DNA from: Streptomyces sp. NBC_00162
Lineage (GTDB): Bacteria > Actinomycetota > Actinomycetes > Streptomycetales > Streptomycetaceae
DNA: 64,000 bases
NCBI RefSeq assembly: GCF_024611995.1
Contig: NZ_CP102509.1
Location: 3,410,001-3,474,000 of the forward strand
Reading direction: 5' to 3'
Positions 49,420 to 56,974 of this stretch are shown here, one piece after another (positions within the stretch are counted from its first letter, which is position 1; every line of letters begins with the position of its first letter). The notes under the pieces are model-generated. The model was not told the DNA's origin, did no database searches, and saw only the letters and a list, made by a program, of their open reading frames with translations. A program made the translations under genes and the position numbers.

Positions 49420-49791
49420 ATGTCCCTCCCCCTGACCCGTCGGATCGCCCGTGCCGCGCTGCTCCTCGCAGCCGGGGCAGCGCCCGTGGTCGGTGCGGCC
49501 GGCGCGGCCAGCGCCGCGGACGCCCCCGACGCCGCGGCCGCGACGACGGCAGCGGCGACCGACACGGCGAGCACCGCCGTGAAGGCCGTTCCGGACGCCT
49601 CCGCCGCCGGCGTGACCGACACCGCGGGCAGCCTGCTCGGTGGCCTGCCCGCCACGCAGCAGCTGCCGGCGGCGCCGCTCGCCGGTGAGCTGCCGGGTGA
49701 CCTGCCGGGTGGTCTCACGGGCGGCCTGCCCGGTGAGCTGCCGGGTGGTCTCACGGGCGGCCTGCCCGGTGGCCTGCCGCTCGGCGGCTGA
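49420..49791 (+). CDS. Small secreted repeat protein
   Basis: 123 residues. ATG at 49420 with AGGAG four bases upstream. Signal peptide with RR and a hydrophobic core (ALLLAAGAAPVVGAAGAASA) ending in ASA-AD. The mature protein is Ala/Thr-rich, then ends in a low-complexity tail built from G-E-L-P-G and G-G-L-T/P units. The tail DNA carries a 36-base direct repeat (about 49696-49779). No cysteines or catalytic motif. Likely wall-associated or extracellular; function unknown. Confidence 0.75.
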   Translation: MSLPLTRRIARAALLLAAGAAPVVGAAGAASAADAPDAAAATTAAATDTASTAVKAVPDASAAGVTDTAGSLLGGLPATQQLPAAPLAGELPGDLPGGLTGGLPGELPGGLTGGLPGGLPLGG

Positions 49792-49816
49792 CCACCGCCG
49801 AACCACCGCGGGAACA

Positions 49817-49854
49817 CCGAAGGGGCCGGGAGCACGAACTCCCGGCCCCTTCGG
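49817..49854. terminator. Bidirectional terminator, 16-bp perfect stem
   Basis: CCGAAGGGGCCGGGAG (49817-49832) pairs with CTCCCGGCCCCTTCGG (49839-49854), loop CACGAA, between convergent genes. Confidence 0.92.
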
Positions 49855-49868
49855 GCTGTCCGGCGGCC

Positions 49869-50987
49869 TCAGCCCAGGCGCTTGACCGCGGCCTCGACGC
49901 GCTCGTCGGTGGCGGTGAAGGCCACGCGCACGAACCGCGCGCCCGCCTCGCCGTAGAAATCGCCCGGCGCGACCAGGATGCCCAGGTCGGCCAGGTGGGC
50001 CACGGTGTCCCAGCAGGGCTCGTCCCGGGTCACCCACAGGTAGAGGCTCGCCTCGCTGTGCTCGACCCGGAAGCCGTGCGCCTCCAGCGCCGTGCGCAGC
50101 GCCGCGCGGCGGGCCGCGTAGCGGGCGCGCTGCTCCTCTACGTGGCGGTCGTCGCCGAGCGCCGCGACCGTGGCCGCCTGCACCGGGGCGGGGGTCATCA
50201 TGCCGCCGTGCTTGCGGATCTCCAGCAGCTCGCCGAGGACGTCCGCGTCACCGGCGACGAACGCGGCCCGGTAGCCGGCCAGGTTGGACCGCTTGGAGAG
50301 CGAGTGGACGGCGACGAGGCCCTCGTACGAGCCCCCGCACACGTCGTCGTGGAGGACGGAGACGGGCTCGGCCTCCCAGCCCAGTTCCAGGTAGCACTCG
50401 TCGCTGAAGACCAGGATCCCGTGCTCGCGCGCCCAGGCCACGATCCGGATCAGGTCTTCCTTCGGGATGACCTTGCCGGTGGGGTTGGACGGGGAGTTGA
50501 GCCACAGCAGCTTCACGCCCGCCGGGTCGAGCTCCGTCCCCGCGGGGTCACTCGCAAATGTCTCAGCGTCGTAGACGACCGCCTCGGCGCCGCACAGCCG
50601 CGCGCCGACCTCGTACGTGGGGTAGGCGAGCCGGGGGTAGGCCACCTTGTCGCCCGCGCCGAGGCCGAGCTGGGTCGGCAGCCAGGCCACCAGCTCCTTG
50701 GAGCCCACGACCGGCAGGACGTTGCGGTGCTCGGCGGCGCTCGCGCCGAGCCGGTCGCGCAGCCAGCCGGTGATCGCGTCGCGCAGGGCGGCCGTACCCC
50801 ACACCGTCGGGTAGCCCGGGGAGTCCGCGGCGCCGATCAGGGCGCGCTGGATCAGCTCGGGCACCGGGTCCACGGGCGTGCCGACCGACAGGTCGACGAT
50901 GCCGTCCGCGTGGGCCGCCGCCGTCTTCTTGTACGGCTCCAGCTTGTCCCAGGGGAAGGCGGGAAGACGGTCGGATACTGCGGCCAC
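49869..50987 (-). CDS. dapC: Succinyldiaminopimelate transaminase
   Basis: 372 residues, start at 50987. Fold-type I PLP aminotransferase: DLSVGTPVDPVPE, YPTVWGTAALRDA, SPSNPTGKVIPKEDL, FSDECYLELGW and the PLP lysine in HSLSKRSNLAGYR, with a late arginine in ARFVRVAF for substrate carboxylate. This subgroup is the actinobacterial DapC. It feeds DapE. Located next to the ferredoxin gene, as Rv1178-Rv1177 in mycobacteria. Confidence 0.92.
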   Translation of the reverse strand: MAAVSDRLPAFPWDKLEPYKKTAAAHADGIVDLSVGTPVDPVPELIQRALIGAADSPGYPTVWGTAALRDAITGWLRDRLGASAAEHRNVLPVVGSKELVAWLPTQLGLGAGDKVAYPRLAYPTYEVGARLCGAEAVVYDAETFASDPAGTELDPAGVKLLWLNSPSNPTGKVIPKEDLIRIVAWAREHGILVFSDECYLELGWEAEPVSVLHDDVCGGSYEGLVAVHSLSKRSNLAGYRAAFVAGDADVLGELLEIRKHGGMMTPAPVQAATVAALGDDRHVEEQRARYAARRAALRTALEAHGFRVEHSEASLYLWVTRDEPCWDTVAHLADLGILVAPGDFYGEAGARFVRVAFTATDERVEAAVKRLG

Positions 50988-51048
50988 GGTGGTCTCTGCT
51001 CTCTCTGAGTGCTGGTTGCGCGGTGCGGGGCGCTGGGTCGGGAAAACG

Positions 51049-51088
51049 CCTCGGTCCCGTGCGGCGGGAGGGCCGTACGGGACCGAGG
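51049..51088 (-). terminator. Terminator downstream of ferredoxin gene
   Basis: CCTCGGTCCCGT (51049-51060) pairs with ACGGGACCGAGG (51077-51088), 12-bp perfect stem. Lies between the ferredoxin and dapC genes. Confidence 0.8.
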
Positions 51089-51107
51089 GGCGCGTCTGCC
51101 GTGAAGG

Positions 51108-51437
51108 TCAGTGCTCGCCGTTGATACCGGCGGGCAGCGCCGCGATGAAGGGGTGATCGCGCTCGATCAGGCCCAGCTTGGAGGCACCACCGGGCGAACC
51201 GAGCTCGTCGAAGAACTCGACGTTCGCCTTGTAGTAGTCCTTCCACTCTTCCGGAGTGTCGTCCTCGTAGAAGATGGCCTCGACCGGGCAGACCGGCTCA
51301 CACGCACCACAGTCGACGCACTCGTCCGGGTGGATGTACAAGGACCGCTGGCCCTCGTAGATGCAGTCGACGGGGCACTCTTCGATGCATGCCTTGTCCT
51401 TGACGTCGACACAAGGCTCCGCGATGACGTAGGTCAC
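51108..51437 (-). CDS. fdxA: Seven-iron ferredoxin
   Basis: 109 residues; GTG at 51437 with GAGGAGGAA eight bases upstream. The first cluster motif is C-x7-C-x3-CP (CVDVKDKACIEECP), typical of a [3Fe-4S] site; the second is CVDCGACEPVCP for [4Fe-4S]. The long C-terminal tail (DDTPEEWKDYYKANVEFFDE) is typical of FdxA/FdxC. Cytosolic electron carrier, possibly to P450s or other oxygenases. Complete. Confidence 0.95.
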   Translation of the reverse strand: MTYVIAEPCVDVKDKACIEECPVDCIYEGQRSLYIHPDECVDCGACEPVCPVEAIFYEDDTPEEWKDYYKANVEFFDELGSPGGASKLGLIERDHPFIAALPAGINGEH

Positions 51438-51554
51438 GCTCTCGTTCCTCCTCGGTAGGGCTTTCCATATCGCGCGGGAGCGCGGCGTCGTCGATGCCCG
51501 CACCTAGTATCTCCGTTCCCGGGCACGATCCGAACAGGAGGGGCGGACAGAGCT

Positions 51555-52541
51555 GTGGAAATCACTGCCGGTGGGCTGCTGGAGGTCCGTATCACCCCGG
51601 CTGACGTGGGAAAACGAGTCTCTGTACGACGGGTGGAGCGCGGGTCGAGCGGTGCCCCCGCGTACACGGATGCGGTCGGGGTTCTCACATCCTGGGACGA
51701 GGGTGTGCTGACGATCACACAAAAGAACGGAAAGTCCGTCCGCATCGCGGAATCCTCGCTGGTGGCGGGCAAGGTCGTGCCCCCCGCACCGGCCCGCCGG
51801 AGGGGTCCTGCGGCCTCTTTCGAGGAGCTCTCGAGGGTCACGGCGCGCTCCTGGCAGCCGCTGGAGAGCGAGCCGCTGGGCGAGTGGACGCTGCGTGCGG
51901 CCGCCGGATTCACCCGGCGGGCCAACTCGGTGCTGCCGCTCGGCGATCCTGGGATACCGCTGGACGATGCACTCGCGCGGGTGACCTCCTGGTACGCGCA
52001 GCGAGGACTGCCGGCGTACGTGCAGGCCGCGACGGGGGCCGTCGGCACCCAGGAGCTGCTGATCGCGGAGCTGGAGCGGCGCGGCTGGGCGGCCGAGGTG
52101 TCGGCGGACGTACGGATCGGGGCGCTGGCGCCGGTCGGGGACGTGGACGCGCCCGCCGCCGAGGCCGTACGTCTGACCCGTACGCCGGACGAGGCCTGGC
52201 TCGGGCGCTACGGGAAGGTCCGCGACCCGGAGGTGGCCCGGCGGATGCTGGTCGAGGGCCCCTCGGTGTGGTTCGCGGCGCTGCCCGGGGGCCGGGCCAT
52301 CGGGCGGTGCGTGGTGGACGGGCGGTGGGCCGGTTTCGCCGCGGTGACGGTCGATCCCGCGCACCGGCGGGAGGGTCTGGCGACCGCGGTGATGGCGGCG
52401 CTGGCGCGCCGGGCGCTGGAGGAGGGCGCGTCGGCGGCCTGGCTCCAGGTGGAGACGGACAATCCGGCGGCGCGGGCCCTGTACGACGGGCTGGGCTTCG
52501 CGACGCACCACTCGTACCACCACTACCGGGCGGCGGCGTGA
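51555..52541 (+). CDS. GNAT acetyltransferase with N-terminal SH3-like domain
   Basis: 328 residues, GTG at 51555. Residues 1-75 form a small beta domain (VGKRVSVRRVE, GVLTSWDEGVLTI). The GNAT part ends with the acetyl-CoA pyrophosphate loop VDPAHRREGLATAVM (near 265-280) and ETDNPAARALYDGLGF. AGGAGGGG at 51536 is rather far from the start. The two-part layout matches Rv0428c-type proteins. Substrate unknown. Overlaps the next gene as GTGA. Confidence 0.88.
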   Translation: MEITAGGLLEVRITPADVGKRVSVRRVERGSSGAPAYTDAVGVLTSWDEGVLTITQKNGKSVRIAESSLVAGKVVPPAPARRRGPAASFEELSRVTARSWQPLESEPLGEWTLRAAAGFTRRANSVLPLGDPGIPLDDALARVTSWYAQRGLPAYVQAATGAVGTQELLIAELERRGWAAEVSADVRIGALAPVGDVDAPAAEAVRLTRTPDEAWLGRYGKVRDPEVARRMLVEGPSVWFAALPGGRAIGRCVVDGRWAGFAAVTVDPAHRREGLATAVMAALARRALEEGASAAWLQVETDNPAARALYDGLGFATHHSYHHYRAAA

Positions 52542-53332
52542 GTCCGGCGGACCGGCGCGCGCAGTTCGCGGCGGAGGCGCGGTCGGAGCGGCCGGACCTG
52601 GCGCTGCTGTGCCTGCTGCTGGCGGCGGAGGCGGACCCGGAGCTGGACGAGCGCGCCATGGACTGGGCGCAGATCGAGCTGGACCGGCTGGCCGGGCTGC
52701 TGCCGTACGGGCTGCGGGGCGGGCGGGCCTGGGCCTCGGCGATCACGGAACTGCTGGGCGGGCGCCTCGGGTTCCACGGCACCCCGGCGGACTACGAGCG
52801 GCTGTCGTCCTCGCTGCTGCACGAGGTGCTGCGGCGCCGGCGCGGCCTGCCGATCCTGTTGTCCGTCGTCTGGCTGGAGGTCGCCCGGCGGGCGGGGGCG
52901 CCGGTGTACGGGCTGGGGCTGCCGGGGCACTTCGTGGTGGGCTTCGGGGACCCGGAGGAGGGCGTGGTGGTCGACCCGTTCGCGGGCGGCGCGTCCTTGG
53001 GCGCGGGACCGGCGGAGCTCGCGGAGGGGCCGCGGAGCCCGGCCCGCACGCTGGACATCGTGCTGCGGATCCTGAACAACATCCGGGCGTGGGCCGCTAC
53101 CCGGCCGGAGCAGTCGGGGGTGGCGCTGTGGGCGCTGGACCTGTCGCTGCTGCTGCCGTCGCATCCGGCGTCGCTGCGGTACGAGCGGGCCCGTCTGCTG
53201 GTGGAACGGGGTTCCTTCCGGGACGGCGCGGCCGAGCTGGACGCGTATGCCGATGTGGTGGCTGCGGTGGATGCCGATGCGGCCGCCCGCATACACGCGG
53301 AGGCCGCCTCCGCTCGCGCTCTGCTGAACTGA
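52538..53332 (+). CDS. SirB1/transglutaminase-like protein
   Basis: 264 residues; GTG at 52538 overlaps the GNAT stop. Contains YERLSSSLLHEVLRRRRGLPILLSVVWLEVARRAG then YGLGLPGHFVVGF and VVDPFAGG, the SirB1 family core. The region has the transglutaminase-like His-Asp pair but a leucine/serine stretch where the Cys would be, so no enzyme activity is evident. C-terminal tetratricopeptide-like helices end the protein. Function unknown. Confidence 0.85.
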   Translation: MSPADRRAQFAAEARSERPDLALLCLLLAAEADPELDERAMDWAQIELDRLAGLLPYGLRGGRAWASAITELLGGRLGFHGTPADYERLSSSLLHEVLRRRRGLPILLSVVWLEVARRAGAPVYGLGLPGHFVVGFGDPEEGVVVDPFAGGASLGAGPAELAEGPRSPARTLDIVLRILNNIRAWAATRPEQSGVALWALDLSLLLPSHPASLRYERARLLVERGSFRDGAAELDAYADVVAAVDADAAARIHAEAASARALLN

Positions 53333-53350
53333 GCCGGGCCGCTGCGCGGG

Positions 53351-53968
53351 TCAGAGCCAGCCCTTTTCGCGGGCCGTGCGCACGGCTTCCGCGCGGTTGC
53401 GGGCCGCCAGTTTCTGGATCGCCGTCGAGAGGTAGTTGCGGACCGTGCCCGGAGACAGGTGCAGCCGGGCGGCGAGCTCGGCGTTGGTCGCGCCCGACTC
53501 CGCCTCCCGCAGGACCTCCCGTTCCCGCTCCGTCAGCGGATTCGCGCCCTCCGCCAGGGCCGCCGCCGCCAGGGTGGGGTCGATGACGCGCTCCCCCGCC
53601 AGGACCCGGCGTACCGCGTCCGCCAGCTGCGCGGCCGGTGCGTCCTTGACCAGGAAGGCGGAGGCGCCCGCCTCCATCGCCCCCCGCAGATAGCCGGGGC
53701 GGCCGAAGGTGGTCAGGATGACGATCCGGATGCCGGGGAGGGCGTCCCGGAGGGCCGCGGCCGCCTCGATGCCGGTCATCCCCGGCATCTCGATGTCTAG
53801 CAGCGCCACGTTCACGTCGTGCGCGCGGGCCGCCGCCACCACCTCGTCGCCGCGGGCGACCTGGGCCAGTACCTCGATGTCCGGTTCCAGGCCGAGCAGG
53901 GCGGCGAGGGCCTCGCGGACCATCGACTGGTCCTCCGCCAGGAGGATGCGGATGGGGCGTGGGCTCAT
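53351..53968 (-). CDS. NarL/LuxR-family response regulator
   Basis: 205 residues. ATG at 53968 overlaps the kinase stop as ATGA. Receiver domain: acidic pocket AEDQ (11-14), phospho-Asp D58 in ALLDIEMPG, Thr in ILTTFGR, Lys in LVKDAPA. LuxR-type helix-turn-helix: PLTEREREVLREAESGATNAE and LHLSPGTVRNYLSTAIQKL. Partner of the adjacent kinase and predicted to control the ABC exporter operon through the palindromic box at 56889-56917. Confidence 0.93.
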   Translation of the reverse strand: MSPRPIRILLAEDQSMVREALAALLGLEPDIEVLAQVARGDEVVAAARAHDVNVALLDIEMPGMTGIEAAAALRDALPGIRIVILTTFGRPGYLRGAMEAGASAFLVKDAPAAQLADAVRRVLAGERVIDPTLAAAALAEGANPLTEREREVLREAESGATNAELAARLHLSPGTVRNYLSTAIQKLAARNRAEAVRTAREKGWL

Positions 53969-55131
53969 GACGGGGATCCTAGGGGGACGCGGGCGACGAG
54001 CCGGAAGCCGGTCTTGCCGGCCGGGCCGGCCGACAGGGCCCCGCCGACCGCCTCCAGGCGTTCGGTCAGGCCCGTCAGGCCGTTTCCGTGGACGGCCGGG
54101 CCTCCCGCGCCGTCGTCCGACACCGTCAGTTCCATGAACCGGCCCCCGAGGGTCTGCCGGTCGGCGAGGGCGACCGTGCAGCGCCGCGCCCCGCTGTGCC
54201 GGACCACGTTCGTCACCGCCTCGCGCAGGGACCAGGCCAAGGCCGATTCCGCCTCCTCGGAGAGGTCGGCCACCGGCTCCGCCGGGAGGTCCGCGACCAC
54301 GCCCGCGGCGGCCAGCGCCGTCCGGGCGCCCGCGAGTTCGCCGGGCAGGGTGGGCCGCCGGTAGCCGCTCACCGCTTCGCGTACGTCGACCAGGGCCTGC
54401 CGGCTGACCCGCTCGATGTCCGCGACCTGCTGCGCGGCCGCCTCCGGCTGCCCGGGCAGCATGCGGCCCGCCAGCTCGCTCTTCAGCGTGATCAGCGACA
54501 GCGAGTGGCCCAGCAGGTCGTGCAGGTCACGGGCCATCCGCAGACGTTCCTCGTTGGCCGCCAGCTGCGCCACCGTGGCCCGGGCCTGGCGCAGTTCGAT
54601 GGTGGTGCGGATCATCGCGCGGACCCCGGCCATCGCGAAGCCGCCCATCAGCGCCGGGATCAGCAGGCTCGCCAGGTAGGCGTCGCCGCCCGGGACCGCG
54701 AAGGCCGTGGCCGTCATCAGCGCGGCCGCGGCGGGGACCGTCCAGCGGGAGATCTCCCCGGGCAGCGCGGCGCCGGAGGAGATGGCCACGTAGACGAAGA
54801 GCACGAGCCATTCGCGGCCCAGGGTCAGCGACAGGACCGTGGCCTGGGCGGAGAGCACCGCCAAGGAGACCAGGACCTTGCGCACCGCCATCTGCCGGGC
54901 CGTGCGGAAGACCAGCACCAGGTACCAGGCGACGAAGGCCGCCAGGCCCAGGCCGCCGAGCAGCCGCACGCCGGGGCTGTGTCCGCCGCTGACCAGGTCG
55001 GTGACGGGTGCGCTCAGGTAGAAGAGCCAGATGCTGATCCACAGGGCCTTCACCAGCCTCTGGCGGCGGTTCTCCGGCTCCTTGGCGATCTCGGGGAAAC
55101 GCCGCTCCTCGTCTGCTTGCATCAGCGCCAC
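53965..55131 (-). CDS. Sensor histidine kinase (HisKA_3 type)
   Basis: 388 residues from the GTG at 55131, four bases after the permease stop; ATG at 55122 is an alternative. Five or six membrane helices (about 28-180) with almost no extracellular loop, suggesting that it senses within the membrane. Phosphoacceptor helix MARDLHDLLGHSLSLI (His near 203), then the ATP-binding region with LREAVTNVVRHSGA and DDGAGG-GNGLTGLTERL. Similar to DesK/LiaS-type kinases. Operon with exporter and regulator. Confidence 0.9.
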   Translation of the reverse strand: MALMQADEERRFPEIAKEPENRRQRLVKALWISIWLFYLSAPVTDLVSGGHSPGVRLLGGLGLAAFVAWYLVLVFRTARQMAVRKVLVSLAVLSAQATVLSLTLGREWLVLFVYVAISSGAALPGEISRWTVPAAAALMTATAFAVPGGDAYLASLLIPALMGGFAMAGVRAMIRTTIELRQARATVAQLAANEERLRMARDLHDLLGHSLSLITLKSELAGRMLPGQPEAAAQQVADIERVSRQALVDVREAVSGYRRPTLPGELAGARTALAAAGVVADLPAEPVADLSEEAESALAWSLREAVTNVVRHSGARRCTVALADRQTLGGRFMELTVSDDGAGGPAVHGNGLTGLTERLEAVGGALSAGPAGKTGFRLVARVPLGSPS

Positions 55132-55135
55132 GGGT

Positions 55136-55876
55136 TCATGCCTTCAGTGAGTCCTTGCGGTACAGCCAGGCGGCGGCACCGGTGAACAGTACGAAGTACA
55201 CCGCGAGGATCGCGACGTCCTTGGCCTGGGGCGCGCCACCCAGCTCGATGGCCTGGCCGAGGCCCGCGTAGGCGTGGGTGGGGAGCCAGTCCGCGATGTT
55301 CTGGAGCCACTGCGGGAAGTTCGTCGTGGGCATCCACAGGCCGCCGAGGATCGACAGGGCGAAGTAGACGAGCATCGTGACGGGGCGGGCGGTGTCCCCG
55401 TTGGCCAGGTAGCCGATGGCCACGCCGAGCGCGGCGAAGACCAGGCTGCCGGCCCAGATGGCGCCGGTGAGGGCGAACCACTGCCAGGCGTCGAACCGTA
55501 CGTCCTTCACGGCGGCCGCGACCGCGAAGACGACCAGGATGGCGGGGAGCGAGAGCACGCCGGCACTGGCCGTCTTGGCCAGTACGTAGCCGCGGCCGGG
55601 CAGGGCCGTCAGCCGCAGCTGGCGGACCCAGCCGCTCTCGCGCTCCTTGGCGATGCGTTCGCTGTTGCCCATCAGGACGGCGGTCAGGGCGCCGAAGGAG
55701 GCCATGGCGACCATGTAGAAGGCGGGCATGGTCAGTTCGGTGCCCATGACCTTGGTGGTGCCGTCGAGGGTGCCGCCGAGCATCAGGAAGAGGGCGGCCG
55801 GATAGAGCACGGTGAAGAAGAGGAACTTCTTGTTGCGCAGGGCCCGGGTGATCTCGAGCTTGACGAGGACGTTCAC
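55136..55876 (-). CDS. ABC-2 type transporter permease
   Basis: 246 residues. GTG at 55876 overlaps the ATPase stop as GTGA. Six membrane helices in the ABC-2 pattern: RNKKFLFFTVLYPAALFLML, YMVAMASFGALTAVLMG, ERESGWVRQLRL coupling region, and C-terminal LPTHAYAGLGQAIELG. Pairs with the ATPase to form an exporter of drug, lipid or peptide. The neighbouring kinase probably monitors the exporter or its substrate. Confidence 0.9.
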   Translation of the reverse strand: MNVLVKLEITRALRNKKFLFFTVLYPAALFLMLGGTLDGTTKVMGTELTMPAFYMVAMASFGALTAVLMGNSERIAKERESGWVRQLRLTALPGRGYVLAKTASAGVLSLPAILVVFAVAAAVKDVRFDAWQWFALTGAIWAGSLVFAALGVAIGYLANGDTARPVTMLVYFALSILGGLWMPTTNFPQWLQNIADWLPTHAYAGLGQAIELGGAPQAKDVAILAVYFVLFTGAAAWLYRKDSLKA

Positions 55877-56829
55877 TTGGCGGCCTCCTCGGCCTCGGTG
55901 AGTGCGATGAAGGCCTGTTCCAGGCCGAGGCCCGCGACCTCCAGGTTGCGGGGGTAGAGCCCGAGCGCGTACACGGCGTGCACGGTCGCGTCGGCGTCGC
56001 GGGACTGGAGCCGTACGGTCGCGCCGTGCCGTTCGTAGCCGGTGAGGTGCGGGAGCGCGCGCAGCACCTGTTCGTCGACCGGGTCGTGGACGCCGTCGAG
56101 GTCGAAGGAGATCTTCCGGGCGCCGGCCCGGGCCTTGATCTCGGCGGCGGTGCCGTCGGCCAGCAGCCGGCCCCTGTTCAGGACCAGCACGCGGTCGGCG
56201 ATCGCGTCCGCCTCCTCCAGGTAGTGGGTGGCGAAGAGCACGGTGCGGCCCTGGGCGGCCAGTTCGCGCATCGTGGCCCAGAAGGCCTGGCGGGAGGTGA
56301 CGTCCATGCCGGTGGTGGGCTCGTCGAGGACGATCAGGTCGTTGTGGCCCGCGGTGGCGAGGGCGAAGCGGACGCGCTGTTCCTGGCCGCCGGAGAGCTT
56401 GTTGACCATGCGGTCGGCGAGGGTGTCGACTCCGGCGCGGGCCAGCACCTCGTCCACCGGGTACGGGCGGGGGTGCAGGGCGCAGCCGAGGGCGACGAGT
56501 TCGGTCACGGTCACGTCCTCCATCAGGCCGCCGCTCTGGAGCATCGCGCCGACGCGGCCGGCGGCGACGGCCTCGCGCGGGGTGGTGCCGAAGAGCCGGA
56601 CGGAGCCGGAGTCGGCGGGGCGCAGGCCGAGGAGGAGGTCGAGGGTGGAGGATTTCCCGGCGCCGTTGGGGCCGAGGAGTGCGACGGTCTCGCCCGGGTG
56701 GAGCGCGAGGGAGAGGCCGTCGACCGCCCGGACCGTGCCGTAGCTCTTGGTCACGTTCTCGAAGCTCACCACGGTGCCGGGGGCGGCGGGGCCGGGGTGC
56801 GCGGTGTGTTTCGTCTCGGTCGTCGTCAT
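55873..56829 (-). CDS. ABC transporter ATP-binding protein (DrrA-like)
   Basis: 318 residues, ATG at 56829. Walker A LLGPNGAGKSST, signature KLSGGQEQRVRFALA, Walker B LIVLDEPTTGMD, switch FATHYLEEADAI. The C-terminal 90 residues form the accessory domain of DrrA-type exporters (RKISFDLDGVHDPVDEQ). First gene of the ATPase-permease-kinase-regulator operon; the same gene set as B. subtilis yvfR-yvfS-yvfT-yvfU. Substrate unknown. Confidence 0.92.
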   Translation of the reverse strand: MTTTETKHTAHPGPAAPGTVVSFENVTKSYGTVRAVDGLSLALHPGETVALLGPNGAGKSSTLDLLLGLRPADSGSVRLFGTTPREAVAAGRVGAMLQSGGLMEDVTVTELVALGCALHPRPYPVDEVLARAGVDTLADRMVNKLSGGQEQRVRFALATAGHNDLIVLDEPTTGMDVTSRQAFWATMRELAAQGRTVLFATHYLEEADAIADRVLVLNRGRLLADGTAAEIKARAGARKISFDLDGVHDPVDEQVLRALPHLTGYERHGATVRLQSRDADATVHAVYALGLYPRNLEVAGLGLEQAFIALTEAEEAAK

Positions 56830-56888
56830 GGCCCAAGGCTCGCCCGTACGGGGTCCCGCGCGGCAGTGTCGGCCGTCCTGGGTGCCGT

Positions 56889-56917
56889 ATGACGGATGTC
56901 ATGCGGCGGGCATGACA
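56889..56917 (-). promoter_or_regulatory. Candidate response-regulator binding site
   Basis: TGTCATGC (56897-56904) and GCATGACA (56910-56917) are perfect inverted halves; ATGAC at 56889-56893 adds a third half-site facing GTCAT at 56898-56902. It lies 60-88 bases before the ABC ATPase start. Confidence 0.5.
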
Positions 56918-56948
56918 GTGCCCCCGCCCGGTGGGGGCGGGGGCACTG
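56916..56948 (-). terminator. Terminator of the preceding gene
   Basis: CAGTGCCCCCGCCC (56916-56929) pairs perfectly with GGGCGGGGGCACTG (56935-56948), 14-bp stem, 26 bases past the stop of the peptidoglycan-binding-like gene. Confidence 0.85.
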
Positions 56949-56974
56949 GCGGGGGGCGCTGAAGGGCCGGGAAC

